Positions 7,565-15,544 of a DNA stretch of 64,000 nt are shown in pieces; within the stretch, counting starts at the first letter, position 1; the number at the start of each line of letters is the position of its first letter. The stretch is from contig NZ_JASCXN010000005.1 in assembly GCF_030010625.1 (NCBI RefSeq), positions 1 to 64,000 on the forward strand, written 5' to 3'. The position numbers and the translations under genes were made by a program. Origin of the DNA: Streptomyces sp. CC208A. Its GTDB lineage: Bacteria; Actinomycetota; Actinomycetes; Streptomycetales; Streptomycetaceae. Below the pieces are notes generated by a model. That model had not been told where the DNA came from. It ran no database searches and saw only the letters and a program-made list of their open reading frames with translations.

Positions 7565-8584
7565 CTACACCGCCGGCTGCTGCTGGGTGATGCAGTGGAT
7601 GCCGCCGCCGTTCGCGAAGATCGGGCGGGCGTCGACCAGGGTCACCGTGCGCTCGGGGAAGAGGCGGCGGAAGATCTCCGCGGCGACCTCGTCGTTCGGG
7701 TCGTCGAAGGAGCACAGGACCACGCCGCCGTTGCACAGGTAGTGGTTGATGTACGAGTAGTCGACCCAGTCGCCCTCCTCGTCCTTCAGGACCGTGGGGG
7801 CCGGGACCTCGATGACCTCCAGGGGGCGGCCCTGGGCGTCGGTCTGGGCGCGGAGGAGTCCCACGTACATCTTCGAGCGGACGTAGTCGGGGTGCGCCGG
7901 GTCCTGCTGGCTGTGGACGAGGACGGTGCCGGGGCGGGCGAAGGCGGCGACGATGTCGACGTGGCCCTGGGTGCCGTACATGCCGTAGTCGCCGGCGAGG
8001 CCGTGCGGGAGCCAGATCGCCTTGGTGGTGCCGAGCTTGGCGTGGATCTCCTGCTCGACCTGTTCGCGGGTCCACTCCGGGTTGCGGCCCGAGCCGAGCT
8101 GGACGGTGTCGGTGAGGAGGACGGTGCCCTCGCCGTCGACGTGGATGCCGCCGCCCTCGTTGACGAGTGCGCTGCTCAGCACCGGTACGCCGGCCGCGTC
8201 CGCGACGTGGCGGGCGATCTTGGAGTCGTGTTCCCAGCTGGCCCAGTCCTGGGCGCCCCAGCCGTTGAACACCCAGTCCACGGCGGCCAGTCGGCCCTGC
8301 TCGTCCTTGACGAAGGTGGGGCCGATGTCACGCATCCAGGCGTCGTCGAGCTCGCGCTCGACGAGGTCGACGTCGTCGCCGAGGAGCGCGCGGGCCGAGT
8401 CGGCGTCGCCGGGGGCCACCACCATCGTGACCGGCTCGAAGGCGCGGACGGCGCGGGCCACCGAGGCCCAGGCGGTACGGGCCGCGGCCAGCTCCTCCTC
8501 GTCGGTGAAGGTGGCGTTGGGGCTGGGCCAGGCCATCCAGGTGCGCTCGTGCGGGGTCCACTCGGCGGGCATGCGGTACGTCAT
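7565..8584 (-). CDS. aguA: agmatine deiminase
   Basis: A 339-residue agmatine deiminase (peptidyl-arginine deiminase family), which hydrolyses agmatine to N-carbamoylputrescine and ammonia in the cytoplasm. It begins MTYRMPAEWTPHERTWMAWP, the family signature. WMRDIGPTF near residue 85, NEGGGIHVDGEG near 145 and the C-terminal GGGIHCITQQQPAV with the nucleophilic Cys complete the active site. It lies 11 bases behind the urease alpha gene and 9 bases before the TetR gene, so it is surely in their operon. No N-carbamoylputrescine amidohydrolase (AguB) gene is nearby, so the further fate of the product is open. The ATG at 8584 is used because it matches the conserved start. Confidence 0.93.
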   Translation of the reverse strand: MTYRMPAEWTPHERTWMAWPSPNATFTDEEELAAARTAWASVARAVRAFEPVTMVVAPGDADSARALLGDDVDLVERELDDAWMRDIGPTFVKDEQGRLAAVDWVFNGWGAQDWASWEHDSKIARHVADAAGVPVLSSALVNEGGGIHVDGEGTVLLTDTVQLGSGRNPEWTREQVEQEIHAKLGTTKAIWLPHGLAGDYGMYGTQGHVDIVAAFARPGTVLVHSQQDPAHPDYVRSKMYVGLLRAQTDAQGRPLEVIEVPAPTVLKDEEGDWVDYSYINHYLCNGGVVLCSFDDPNDEVAAEIFRRLFPERTVTLVDARPIFANGGGIHCITQQQPAV

Positions 8585-8595
8585 GGCAGGGAGTC

Positions 8596-10278
8596 CTAGA
8601 GGAAGTAGAGGCGGTTGAGGGAGACGGACTCGGCCGCCTCGGAGCGGATCGGGGAGCCGTCGAGCGAGACGAGGCCGGTGCGGCCGTCCACCTGGACGTC
8701 GCCGGTGCGGGAGTTGAGGAGGAGGTCGGCGGGGCCGATCCCGCGGGTGCCGCGCACGGGGACGCGGCGGCGCCGGGTCGGCATCCGGTCCCCGCCGAGG
8801 TCGACGGCGGCCTGCGCGACGAAGGCGACGGAGAGGTCCGCGGCGGTGGCGCCGTGGGCGCCGAACAGCGGGCCGAGGACGAGCGGTTCGCAGGTGTCGG
8901 TGGCGGCGTTCGGATCGCCCACGACCCCCCACGCGGGGAAGCCGGCCTTCAGGACGAGCTGGGGCTTGGCGCCGAAGAACTCGGGCCGCCACAGCACGAT
9001 GTCGGCCAGCTTGCCGACCTCGACCGAGCCGATCTCGTGGGCGAGGCCGTGGGCGATCGCCGGGTTGATGGTGAGCTTGGCCAGGTAGCGCAGCACGCGC
9101 GCGTTGTCGTCGTGCGCGCCGTCGCCCTCCAGGGGACCCAGCTCGGCCTTCATCTTCCCGGCCATGGCGAAGGTCCGGCGTACGGTCTCGCCGGCCCTTC
9201 CCATCCCCTGCGCGTCGGAGGAGGTGATCCCGATCGCGCCGAGGTCGTGCAGGACGTCCTCCGCGCCCATCGTCCCGGCCCGGATCCGGTCGCGCGCCAT
9301 GGCGGCGTCGCCGGGGAGGTCGGTCTTGAGGTCGTGGACGGAGACGATCATCCCGTAGTGCTCGGCGACCGCGTCGCGGCCGAAGGGCAGGGTGGGGTTG
9401 GTGGAGGAGCCGATGACGTTCGGCACGCCCGCCATCTTGAGGACGTTGGGGACGTGTCCGCCGCCGCAGCCCTCGATGTGGAAGGCGTGGATCGTACGGC
9501 CTTCCAGGACGGCGAGGGTGTCCTCCACGGAGAGGCACTCGTTGAGGCCGTCGCTGTGGAGGGCGACCTGGACGTCGTGCTCCTCGGCGACCCGCAGGGC
9601 GGTGTCCAGGGCGCGGGTGTGGGCGCCCATGTCCTCGTGGACCTTGAAGCCGGAGGCCCCTCCCTCGGCGAGCGCCTCGACCAGCGGGGCCGGGTCCGAG
9701 GACGAGCCGCGCGCCAGGAAGCCGATGTTGACCGGCCAGGCGTCGAAGGCGTTGAAGGCGTGCTTCAGCGCCCAGGGCGAGTTGACGCCGACGCCCCAGA
9801 CGGGACCGAACTCCTGGCCGATGATCGTGGTGACGCCGCTGGCGAGCGAGGCCTCCATGATCCGGGGCGAGAGCAGGTGGACGTGGGTGTCGACGGCTCC
9901 GGCGGTGGCGATGAGGCCCTCGCCGGAGACGATCGAGGTGCCGGTGCCGACGACGACGTCGACGCCGTCGAGGGTGTCGGGGTTGCCGGCCCGGCCGATG
10001 GCGTGGATGCGGCCCTCGCGGATGCCGACGGAGACCTTGCGGATGCCCTGGACGGCGTCGATGAGCAGGACGTTGCTGATGACGACGTCGCAGGTCTCGC
10101 GGACGGCGGCGGCCTTGAGGTGGAGGCCGTCACGGGCGGTCTTGCCGAAGCCGGCCAGGAACTCGTCGCCGGGCCGCTGGGAGTCGGACTCGACGCGGAC
10201 GACGAGCCCGGAGTCGCCGAGGACGACGCGGTCGCCGGCCCGGGGGCCGTGCACGGAGGCGTACTCGTACGGATCCAT
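8596..10278 (-). CDS. urease subunit alpha-like amidohydrolase (divergent)
   Basis: A 560-residue protein homologous over its full length to UreC. All nickel ligands of urease are visible: THVH (His132, His134), the carbamylated lysine in FKVHEDMG (Lys212), LHSDGLNE (His241), FHIEGCGGGH (His267) and TSSDAQGMGR (Asp355). The catalytic flap His is kept in SVHDL (His315), but the Cys before it in typical ureases is Val. The loop after the first metal site (IGQEFGPVWGVGV) differs strongly from the usual GGGTGPAAGT-type sequence, so the substrate pocket may differ. It overlaps the fused gamma/beta gene by one base (TGATG) and precedes agmatine deiminase. No ureD, E, F or G accessory gene is in the window. 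It could be a second true urease or act on another ureido compound. Confidence 0.85.
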   Translation of the reverse strand: MDPYEYASVHGPRAGDRVVLGDSGLVVRVESDSQRPGDEFLAGFGKTARDGLHLKAAAVRETCDVVISNVLLIDAVQGIRKVSVGIREGRIHAIGRAGNPDTLDGVDVVVGTGTSIVSGEGLIATAGAVDTHVHLLSPRIMEASLASGVTTIIGQEFGPVWGVGVNSPWALKHAFNAFDAWPVNIGFLARGSSSDPAPLVEALAEGGASGFKVHEDMGAHTRALDTALRVAEEHDVQVALHSDGLNECLSVEDTLAVLEGRTIHAFHIEGCGGGHVPNVLKMAGVPNVIGSSTNPTLPFGRDAVAEHYGMIVSVHDLKTDLPGDAAMARDRIRAGTMGAEDVLHDLGAIGITSSDAQGMGRAGETVRRTFAMAGKMKAELGPLEGDGAHDDNARVLRYLAKLTINPAIAHGLAHEIGSVEVGKLADIVLWRPEFFGAKPQLVLKAGFPAWGVVGDPNAATDTCEPLVLGPLFGAHGATAADLSVAFVAQAAVDLGGDRMPTRRRRVPVRGTRGIGPADLLLNSRTGDVQVDGRTGLVSLDGSPIRSEAAESVSLNRLYFL

Positions 10279-10976
10279 CAGTGGCCCTCCTCGTCGGACG
10301 GGGTTCCCAGGTAGCCGCAGGCGGCCGCGCGGCGCAGCGCCTCCTCCTTCGCGCCGGGCGCGTCCAGCGGCCCGTCGACGAGACCGGCGAAGCCGATGGC
10401 GACGCGGGCGCCGCCGATCGGGACGAGCCCGACCTCGGCGGAGCCGCCCGGGTCGAAGCGGAAGGAGGCGCCGGCGGGGATGGCGAGCCGCATGCCGTAG
10501 GCGGCGGCGCGGTCGAAGTCGAGGCGCGGGTTGGCCTCGAAGAAGTGGAAGTGGGAGGTGACGCTGACCGGGACGATAGCGGTGTTCCGCACGGTCAGGG
10601 TGAGCGCGGGCTCCCGCTCGGGGTGGTCGGGCCCGGGCAGCAGGGCACCGGGCGCGCCGGCGCCGAGCGAGCCCCCGCCGATCGGGTCGGTGACGACGGC
10701 GAGCCGGGAGCCGTCGTCGAAGACGGCCTCGACGTGGACCTCGGTCACGACGTCGGCGACGCCGGGCAGCACGTCCTCGGGGCCGAGGACGGAGCGGGCC
10801 GCCTCGATGGCCTCGGCGAGCCGCCTGCCGTCGCGGGCCGCCTCGCAGACGGTGTCCGCGACGAGCGCGGTCGCCTCGGGGACGTTGAGCCTGAGACCGC
10901 GGGCCCGGCGGGCGCGGGCGAGCTCGGCGGCGCCGAAGAGCAGCAACCGGTCGCGTTCCGTGGGGGTCAGTCGCAC
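10278..10976 (-). CDS. urease gamma/beta fusion subunit
   Basis: A 232-residue fusion of urease gamma and beta subunits. Residues 1-95 are gamma-like (MRLTPTERDRLLLFGAAELA, then LNVPEATALVADTVCEAARDG). The rest is beta-like, with TVRNTAIVPVSVTSHFHFFEANPRLDFDR and FDPGGSAEV, which match the SHFHFFE-N signature. Fused subunits are known in some bacteria. The GTG at 10976 is chosen because AGGAGG (10987-10992) lies 10 bases upstream and the protein then starts at the conserved MRLTP; a longer form from an ATG 14 codons earlier would place the ribosome site inside the gene. It is the first gene of the operon. A promoter (TTGGAA, 17 bp, TAGAGT) overlaps the 11021-11038 operator-like site. Confidence 0.88.
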   Translation of the reverse strand: MRLTPTERDRLLLFGAAELARARRARGLRLNVPEATALVADTVCEAARDGRRLAEAIEAARSVLGPEDVLPGVADVVTEVHVEAVFDDGSRLAVVTDPIGGGSLGAGAPGALLPGPDHPEREPALTLTVRNTAIVPVSVTSHFHFFEANPRLDFDRAAAYGMRLAIPAGASFRFDPGGSAEVGLVPIGGARVAIGFAGLVDGPLDAPGAKEEALRRAAACGYLGTPSDEEGH

Positions 10977-11020
10977 GACCCCATCACCTCCTGCGTGAAC
11001 GACATGCCCGGACGACATGT

Positions 11021-11117
11021 TTGAGCGACACTCTAAATGGTGAGACCTGGACTTCCAAGCATTGACGCCACCATCTGGCGTGGGTCACATTGAATGTAGT
11101 TGAGCGTCACTCTAAAT
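11021..11117. promoter_or_regulatory. divergent control region with twin 18-bp operators
   Basis: TTGAGCGACACTCTAAAT at 11021-11038 and TTGAGCGTCACTCTAAAT at 11100-11117 are identical except for the central base and lie in the same orientation, 79 bp apart. Each contains the dyad GAGCG-N-CACTC (GAGYG/CRCTC). The first covers the -10 of a good minus-strand promoter (TTGGAA at 11053-11058, 17-bp spacer, TAGAGT at 11030-11035). The second lies 58 bp before the permease start. A perfect ACGCCA-N5-TGGCGT dyad (11065-11081) sits between them. The cluster's TetR protein is the likely binder of the twin sites; the ACGCCA dyad could be for another factor. Confidence 0.7.
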
Positions 11118-11174
11118 CCCCCCACGCCACCTCAGTGCCCCCGCACCCCCGTCCCCCATCCCCCGGGAGTCCCC

Positions 11175-12629
11175 ATGGCGATAGAACAGCGCGGAGTCGA
11201 CACCATCCCCGAGGCGGAACGCACCAGCGGCCCCCGCGACCTCGTCTCGATCCTGCTCGGCTCCAACCTCTGCCTGGGCGTGATCGTCTTCGGCTGGCTG
11301 CCGGTCTCCTTCGGCCTCGACCTGTGGGCCTCGGTGACCTCCGTCGTCGCCGGCACCCTCGTCGGCGTCGCCGTCACCGCCCCGCTCGCGCTGGTCTCGC
11401 TGCGTACCGCCACCAACCTCTCCACCTCCTCCGGCGCCTTCTTCGGCGTCCGCGGCCGGCTCGTCGGCTCGGTGGTCGGCCTGCTGCTCTCCCTCGGCTA
11501 CACCGCGCTGACCCTGTGGATCGGCGGCGACGTGATGGTCGGCACCCTGGAGCGGCTGGTCGGGCTGCCCACCGGCGGCACGGCGCACGCCCTCGTCTAC
11601 GCGCTGCTCGCCGCCCTCACCGTGGTCGGCGCCGTCTACGGCTACCGGCTGCTGCTCAGGCTGAGCCAGGCCCTGGCGATCGGCATGACCGTGCTGCTCG
11701 CGATCGGGCTCGTCGCCTACGCCGGGGACTTCACCACCGCCGCCGTGCCGGACACCCCGTACCTGCTCGGCTCGTTCTGGCCGACCTGGCTGCTCTCCGC
11801 GGTCGCCGCCGGACTCAGCGGCCCGGTCGCCTTCATCACCCTGCTCGGCGACTACACCCGCTACATCTCGCCCGCGAAGCACAGCCCGAAGAAGGTGTGG
11901 CGGGCCACCTGCCTGGGGCTGACGGTCGGCCTGCTCGTCCCGCAGCTCTTCGGCACGTACACGGCGCTCGCCGCCCGCGGCGGCCTCGACTACGCCGGAC
12001 CGCTCGTCGCGGCCTCGCCCGCCTGGTACCTGGTGCCGCTGCTGCTCGCGGCCACCGCGGGTTCGGTCGGCAACGCCGGTCTGATGCTGTACTCGATGGG
12101 CCTCGACCTCGACGCGATCCTGCCGAGGGCGACCCGCGCCCGCGCCACCCTCGTCGTGGCGGCCGTCGCCACCGCGTTCGTCTTCCTCGGCCACTTCGCC
12201 TCGGACGCGCAGACCGCGATGACCTCCTTCGTGCTGCTGCTCACCGCGATCGGCACGCCGTGGGCCGTGGTCACCCTGATCGGGCACCGGCGCTGCCGGG
12301 GCACGTACGACGCCGAGGCGCTCCAGGTCTACAACCGGCGCTCGCGCGGCGGGATCTACTGGTTCACGGCCGGCTGGCACGCGCGCGCCACCGCCTCCTG
12401 GGCGATCGGCGCGGCGGTCGGCCTGGCCGCCGTCTCGACCCCGCTCTACGAGGGCCCGCTGCTCGCCCTGACCGGCGGGATCGACTGCAGCTTCGTGCTC
12501 TCCGGGCTCGTGGGCGGCGTGCTGTACGCGGTGCTCACCCCGGCGGAGAAGAGCGCGCCCGCGGCGGACCCGGCCCCGGACGCGGAAGCGCCCGGGACGG
12601 TGACCGCCCCGGGCGCCCTGATGGACTGA
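11175..12629 (+). CDS. NCS1-family permease (purine/cytosine/allantoin type)
   Basis: A 484-residue integral membrane protein of the nucleobase:cation symporter-1 family, with about 12 hydrophobic helices. Family features include the N-terminal GSNLCLGVIVFGW segment, GYRLLLRLSQALAIGMTVLL in the middle and GDYTRYISP near residue 230, equivalent to the GDYSRY motif. The divergent urease-like/agmatine deiminase operon and the matching operator suggest import of a nucleobase, ureide or other nitrogen compound that the cluster degrades; the substrate cannot be read from sequence. The ATG at 11175 is chosen for GGGAG 5 bases upstream and because codons before it are low-complexity proline. It converges on ilvE with only 16 bases between stops. 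Confidence 0.85.
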   Translation: MAIEQRGVDTIPEAERTSGPRDLVSILLGSNLCLGVIVFGWLPVSFGLDLWASVTSVVAGTLVGVAVTAPLALVSLRTATNLSTSSGAFFGVRGRLVGSVVGLLLSLGYTALTLWIGGDVMVGTLERLVGLPTGGTAHALVYALLAALTVVGAVYGYRLLLRLSQALAIGMTVLLAIGLVAYAGDFTTAAVPDTPYLLGSFWPTWLLSAVAAGLSGPVAFITLLGDYTRYISPAKHSPKKVWRATCLGLTVGLLVPQLFGTYTALAARGGLDYAGPLVAASPAWYLVPLLLAATAGSVGNAGLMLYSMGLDLDAILPRATRARATLVVAAVATAFVFLGHFASDAQTAMTSFVLLLTAIGTPWAVVTLIGHRRCRGTYDAEALQVYNRRSRGGIYWFTAGWHARATASWAIGAAVGLAAVSTPLYEGPLLALTGGIDCSFVLSGLVGGVLYAVLTPAEKSAPAADPAPDAEAPGTVTAPGALMD

Positions 12630-12645
12630 CCGTCCGACTGAGCGA

Positions 12646-13737
12646 CTACCGGCCCAGCTCGTGCATCCAGCCGTGGACGTCCTCGGCCTTCCCGGTCTGG
12701 ATGGCGAGCAGGGCCTCGCGCAGCTTCATGGTGACCGCGCCGGGCTCGCCGCCCGACTGCTGCCACTCGCCGCGGGCGGACTTGACCGTGCCGACCGGGG
12801 TGATGACGGCGGCGGTGCCGCAGGCGAAGACCTCGGTGAGGGTGCCGTTCGCGGTGTCCTCCTGCCACTGGTCGATGGAGACGCGGGCCTCCTCCACCTC
12901 GTGGCCGAGGCCGGCGGCGAGGGTGAGGAGGGAGTCGCGGGTGATGCCCTCCAGGATGGAGCCGGTGAGGGTCGGGGTGACGATCCTGTCGCCGTACACG
13001 AAGTACAGGTTCATGCCGCCGAGTTCCTCGACCCACTTGTGCTCGACCGCGTCGAGGTAGCAGACCTGGTCGCAGCCCTTGGCCGCCGCCTCGGCCTGGG
13101 CGAGCAGGGAGGCCGCGTAGTTGCCGCCGGTCTTGGCGTCGCCCATGCCGCCGGGGACGGCGCGGACGCGGTCCTCGGAGGCCCAGATGGAGACCGGCTT
13201 CACGCCGCCGGGGAAGTACGGTCCCGCCGGGGAGGCGATGACGACGAACAGGTACTCGTTGGCCGGGCGGACGCCCAGGCCGACCTCGGTCGCGATCATG
13301 AACGGGCGCAGGTAGAGCGAGGACTCACCGCCGTGCGCCGGGACCCACGCCGCGTCCTGGCGGACCAGGACGTCACAGGCCTCGATGAAGGTCTCGACCG
13401 GCAGCTCGGGCATGCCGAGGCGGTGCGCGGAGCGCTGGAAGCGGCGGGCGTTGGCGTCGGGGCGGAAGGTGGCGACCGAGCCGTCGGGGCGGCGGTAGGC
13501 CTTCAGGCCCTCGAAGATCTCCTGGGCGTAGTGGAGGACGTTGGTCGCCGGGTCCAGGGAGAGCGGGCCGTACGGCACGAGCTGACCGTCGTGCCACCCA
13601 CGCCCCTCGGTCCAGCGGATGGTGACCATGTGGTCGGTGAAGTGGCGGCCGAATCCCGGGTTGGCCAGGATCGCCTCGCGCTCCGCCGTGGACAGCGGGC
13701 TGGAGGAGGGCTTGAGCTCGATCGTGGGCTTGGTCAT
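12646..13737 (-). CDS. ilvE: branched-chain amino acid aminotransferase
   Basis: A 363-residue fold-type IV PLP enzyme that interconverts Leu, Ile and Val with their 2-keto acids in the cytoplasm. Visible family motifs are [15 protein letters not shown] near residue 85, [16 protein letters not shown] at about 155, the PLP-lysine in [12 protein letters not shown] near residue 210, [11 protein letters not shown] at about 250 and [15 protein letters not shown] near 325. AAGGA lies 7 bases before the ATG. It is one of several branched-chain genes in the window (cimA, leuB, ilvC, ilvN, ilvB), though not in one operon with them. It is followed in the same direction by nothing; the permease converges on it. 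Confidence 0.95.
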   Translation of the reverse strand: MTKPTIELKPSSSPLSTAEREAILANPGFGRHFTDHMVTIRWTEGRGWHDGQLVPYGPLSLDPATNVLHYAQEIFEGLKAYRRPDGSVATFRPDANARRFQRSAHRLGMPELPVETFIEACDVLVRQDAAWVPAHGGESSLYLRPFMIATEVGLGVRPANEYLFVVIASPAGPYFPGGVKPVSIWASEDRVRAVPGGMGDAKTGGNYAASLLAQAEAAAKGCDQVCYLDAVEHKWVEELGGMNLYFVYGDRIVTPTLTGSILEGITRDSLLTLAAGLGHEVEEARVSIDQWQEDTANGTLTEVFACGTAAVITPVGTVKSARGEWQQSGGEPGAVTMKLREALLAIQTGKAEDVHGWMHELGR

Positions 13738-13951
13738 GTGCGTGTCCTTCACCGGTTGTGTGGGTCGGACCGCGCCCACGGCGTGCCCGCATGCCGCGGC
13801 CCCACGTTCGATTATCGCCCGGGGGGAGCGGCGGAGGAAACGGGTGTACGCGGCGCGGGTGCGCGCGGTCCGGTGATACGGAGGGTAGGGGGTCCGGCGC
13901 CCGGCGGCCGCGTACGACGAGGACAGGTACGACGAAGGCCGTGTACGACGA

Positions 13952-13988
13952 AGCAGCCGCCGGGCGTCTGGACGACCCGGCGGCTGCT
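13952..13988 (-). terminator. terminator of leuB
   Basis: A perfect 13-bp stem (AGCAGCCGCCGGG and its complement) with an 11-base loop lies 24 bases past the leuB stop codon. It has no U-run. Just beyond it (13911-13951) are three copies of GTACGACGA of unknown meaning. Confidence 0.75.
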
Positions 13989-14011
13989 GTGTGGTGTCAG
14001 TGGCGCGCGGG

Positions 14012-15052
14012 TCAGCTCGCTACTCGCGCGGCGAGCGCGTCGCCGATCTCGTCCGTGGTGCGGACGGTGTCGCCGCGCTCGGTGAGGTCGGCCGAGACGG
14101 CCTCCTCGACCCGGGCGGCCTCGGCCTCGTAGCCGAGGTGGCGCAGCAGGAGGGCGACGGAGAGGACGGTGGCCGTGGGGTCGGCCTTGCCCTGGCCCGC
14201 GATGTCCGGGGCGGAGCCGTGCACCGGCTCGAACATGGACGGGAACTCGCGGCTCGGGTTGATGTTGCCCGAGGCGGCGACCCCGATGCCGCCGGAGACG
14301 GCCGCGGCGAGGTCGGTGATGATGTCGCCGAAGAGGTTGTCGGTGACGATGACGTCGAAGCGGGCCGGGTCGGTGACGAGGAAGATCGTCGCGGCGTCGA
14401 CGTGCAGGTAGTCGGTGGTGACCTCGGGGAACTCGGCGGCCACCTTGTGGAAGATGTTCGTCCAGAGGTGGCCGGCGAAGGTCAGCACGTTGTTCTTGTG
14501 GACCAGCGTGAGCTTCTTGCGCGGGCGGGCCTGGGCGCGGGCGAAGGCGTCCCGGACCACGCGCTCGACACCGAAGGCGGTGTTGACGGAGACCTCGGTG
14601 GCGACCTCGTGCTCGGTGCCCTTGCGGATGGTGCCGCCGTTGCCCGTGTACGGGCCCTCGGTGCCCTCGCGGACCACGACGAAGTCGATCGCGGGCTGGC
14701 CGGCGAGCGGGGTCGCGACGCCGGGGAGCAGCTTCGAGGGACGCAGGTTCACGTGGTGGTCGAAGGCGAAGCGCAGCTTCAGCAGGAAACCGCGCTCCAG
14801 GACGCCGGACGGGACCGACGGGTCGCCGATCGCGCCGAGCAGGATGGCGTCGTGCTTCTTGAGGGAGTCGAGGTCGGCGTCGGTGAGGGTCTCACCGGTG
14901 GCGTGGTAGCGCCGGGCGCCGAAGTCGTACTCCTCGGTCTCCAGCTTCACGTCCTGCGGAAGCACGGCCGTGAGGACCTTGAGGCCCTGGGCCACGACCT
15001 CCTGACCGATGCCGTCGCCGGGGATGACTGCGAGATTGATGCTGTGAGACAT
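14012..15052 (-). CDS. leuB: 3-isopropylmalate dehydrogenase
   Basis: A 346-residue NAD-dependent enzyme of leucine synthesis that oxidatively decarboxylates 3-isopropylmalate. The family pattern is complete: [10 protein letters not shown] at residues 10-20, [12 protein letters not shown] near 95, [13 protein letters not shown] near 128, the catalytic Lys in VHKNNVLTF at about 185, the metal-binding stretch [14 protein letters not shown] near 240, and [20 protein letters not shown] near 275, which sets NAD specificity. The length is typical of the actinobacterial short form. There is only a weak ribosome site; TAGGGT ends 6 bases before the ATG, so the mRNA may be leaderless. The 21-bp dyad at 15090-15110, centred 48 bp upstream, is a good position for an activator. 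Confidence 0.95.
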   Translation of the reverse strand: MSHSINLAVIPGDGIGQEVVAQGLKVLTAVLPQDVKLETEEYDFGARRYHATGETLTDADLDSLKKHDAILLGAIGDPSVPSGVLERGFLLKLRFAFDHHVNLRPSKLLPGVATPLAGQPAIDFVVVREGTEGPYTGNGGTIRKGTEHEVATEVSVNTAFGVERVVRDAFARAQARPRKKLTLVHKNNVLTFAGHLWTNIFHKVAAEFPEVTTDYLHVDAATIFLVTDPARFDVIVTDNLFGDIITDLAAAVSGGIGVAASGNINPSREFPSMFEPVHGSAPDIAGQGKADPTATVLSVALLLRHLGYEAEAARVEEAVSADLTERGDTVRTTDEIGDALAARVAS

Positions 15053-15089
15053 GGCGGCACCCTACTCTTCGTCCCATCGTCTGACACGC

Positions 15090-15110
15090 TTCGTCCACCA
15101 TGTGGACGAA
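15090..15110. promoter_or_regulatory. 21-bp perfect dyad upstream of leuB
   Basis: TTCGTCCAC-CAT-GTGGACGAA has perfect 9-bp arms and a 3-bp spacer. It is centred 48 bp upstream of the leuB ATG, just upstream of a promoter whose -10 would be TAGGGT (15058-15063). This is an activator position. IclR-type NdgR/AreB proteins are known to control leucine genes in Streptomyces; assigning this site to one of them is inference. Confidence 0.7.
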
Positions 15111-15159
15111 CGGACAGGCGTGCGGGGGTTCCGGGGAGACCCTGGGAGGCCCCTGGGGG

Positions 15160-15291
15160 TCAGTGGCCGGTGGCGCCGCCGTTGTCACGGCGGTCGAGGG
15201 CGCGCTGGAGGGCGGCGGCGGCGTTCTGCCGGGCCTCGTCGCTGGGACGGGCGACGGAGTGGCGGACGCGGGGGGCGGTCTGAGCGGCCAT
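15160..15291 (-). CDS. 43-residue hypothetical protein
   Basis: A very small gene, supported by AAGGAG (15302-15307) 10 bases before its ATG, an operator-like repeat just upstream and high third-position GC. The product begins MAAQTAPRVRHSVARPSDEA and continues with an Ala/Arg-rich amphipathic helix and a DNGGATGH tail. It is basic, has no membrane segment or cysteine, and I recognise no domain. It may be a small regulatory or nucleic-acid-binding peptide, but nothing shows this. It lies between leuB and the LysR gene on the same strand, with 107 bp to leuB. Confidence 0.5.
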   Translation of the reverse strand: MAAQTAPRVRHSVARPSDEARQNAAAALQRALDRRDNGGATGH

Positions 15292-15307
15292 GAGGGATCG
15301 ACTCCTT

Positions 15308-15349
15308 GAGATCAGTGGTGATCCGGGCGTGCGGAGATCAGTGGTGATC
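15308..15349. promoter_or_regulatory. two identical 16-bp operator-like repeats
   Basis: GAGATCAGTGGTGATC occurs at 15308-15323 and again at 15334-15349, 26 bp apart in the same orientation. Each copy contains the dyad GATCA-GTGG-TGATC. The pair lies directly upstream of the ribosome site of the 43-residue gene, so a bound protein would block its transcription or sit in its leader. The binder is unknown; the LysR protein encoded next door is one candidate. Confidence 0.6.
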
Positions 15350-15544
15350 GAAGGCGCCGGAAGGGGCGGGGAGCGCCGCCGCAGGGGTTGCCTGCGCAGG
15401 GGCGTCGCGCTCTCGGCCGCCATTCGCTGATGAAGCGAGACGTTCGGCTTCTACAAAGCTAGGTCAGGGACCCGTGTCTGTCTCCACAATTACTCGGACT
15501 TCCTACTATCTGAGACGGCTCCGGGAAGGCGGGGCCGCCGGAGG

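Noticed and set aside
13911..13951. GTACGACGA triple repeat as a regulatory array
   Set aside because: It is short, irregularly spaced and lies beyond the leuB terminator; it could not be told from chance.
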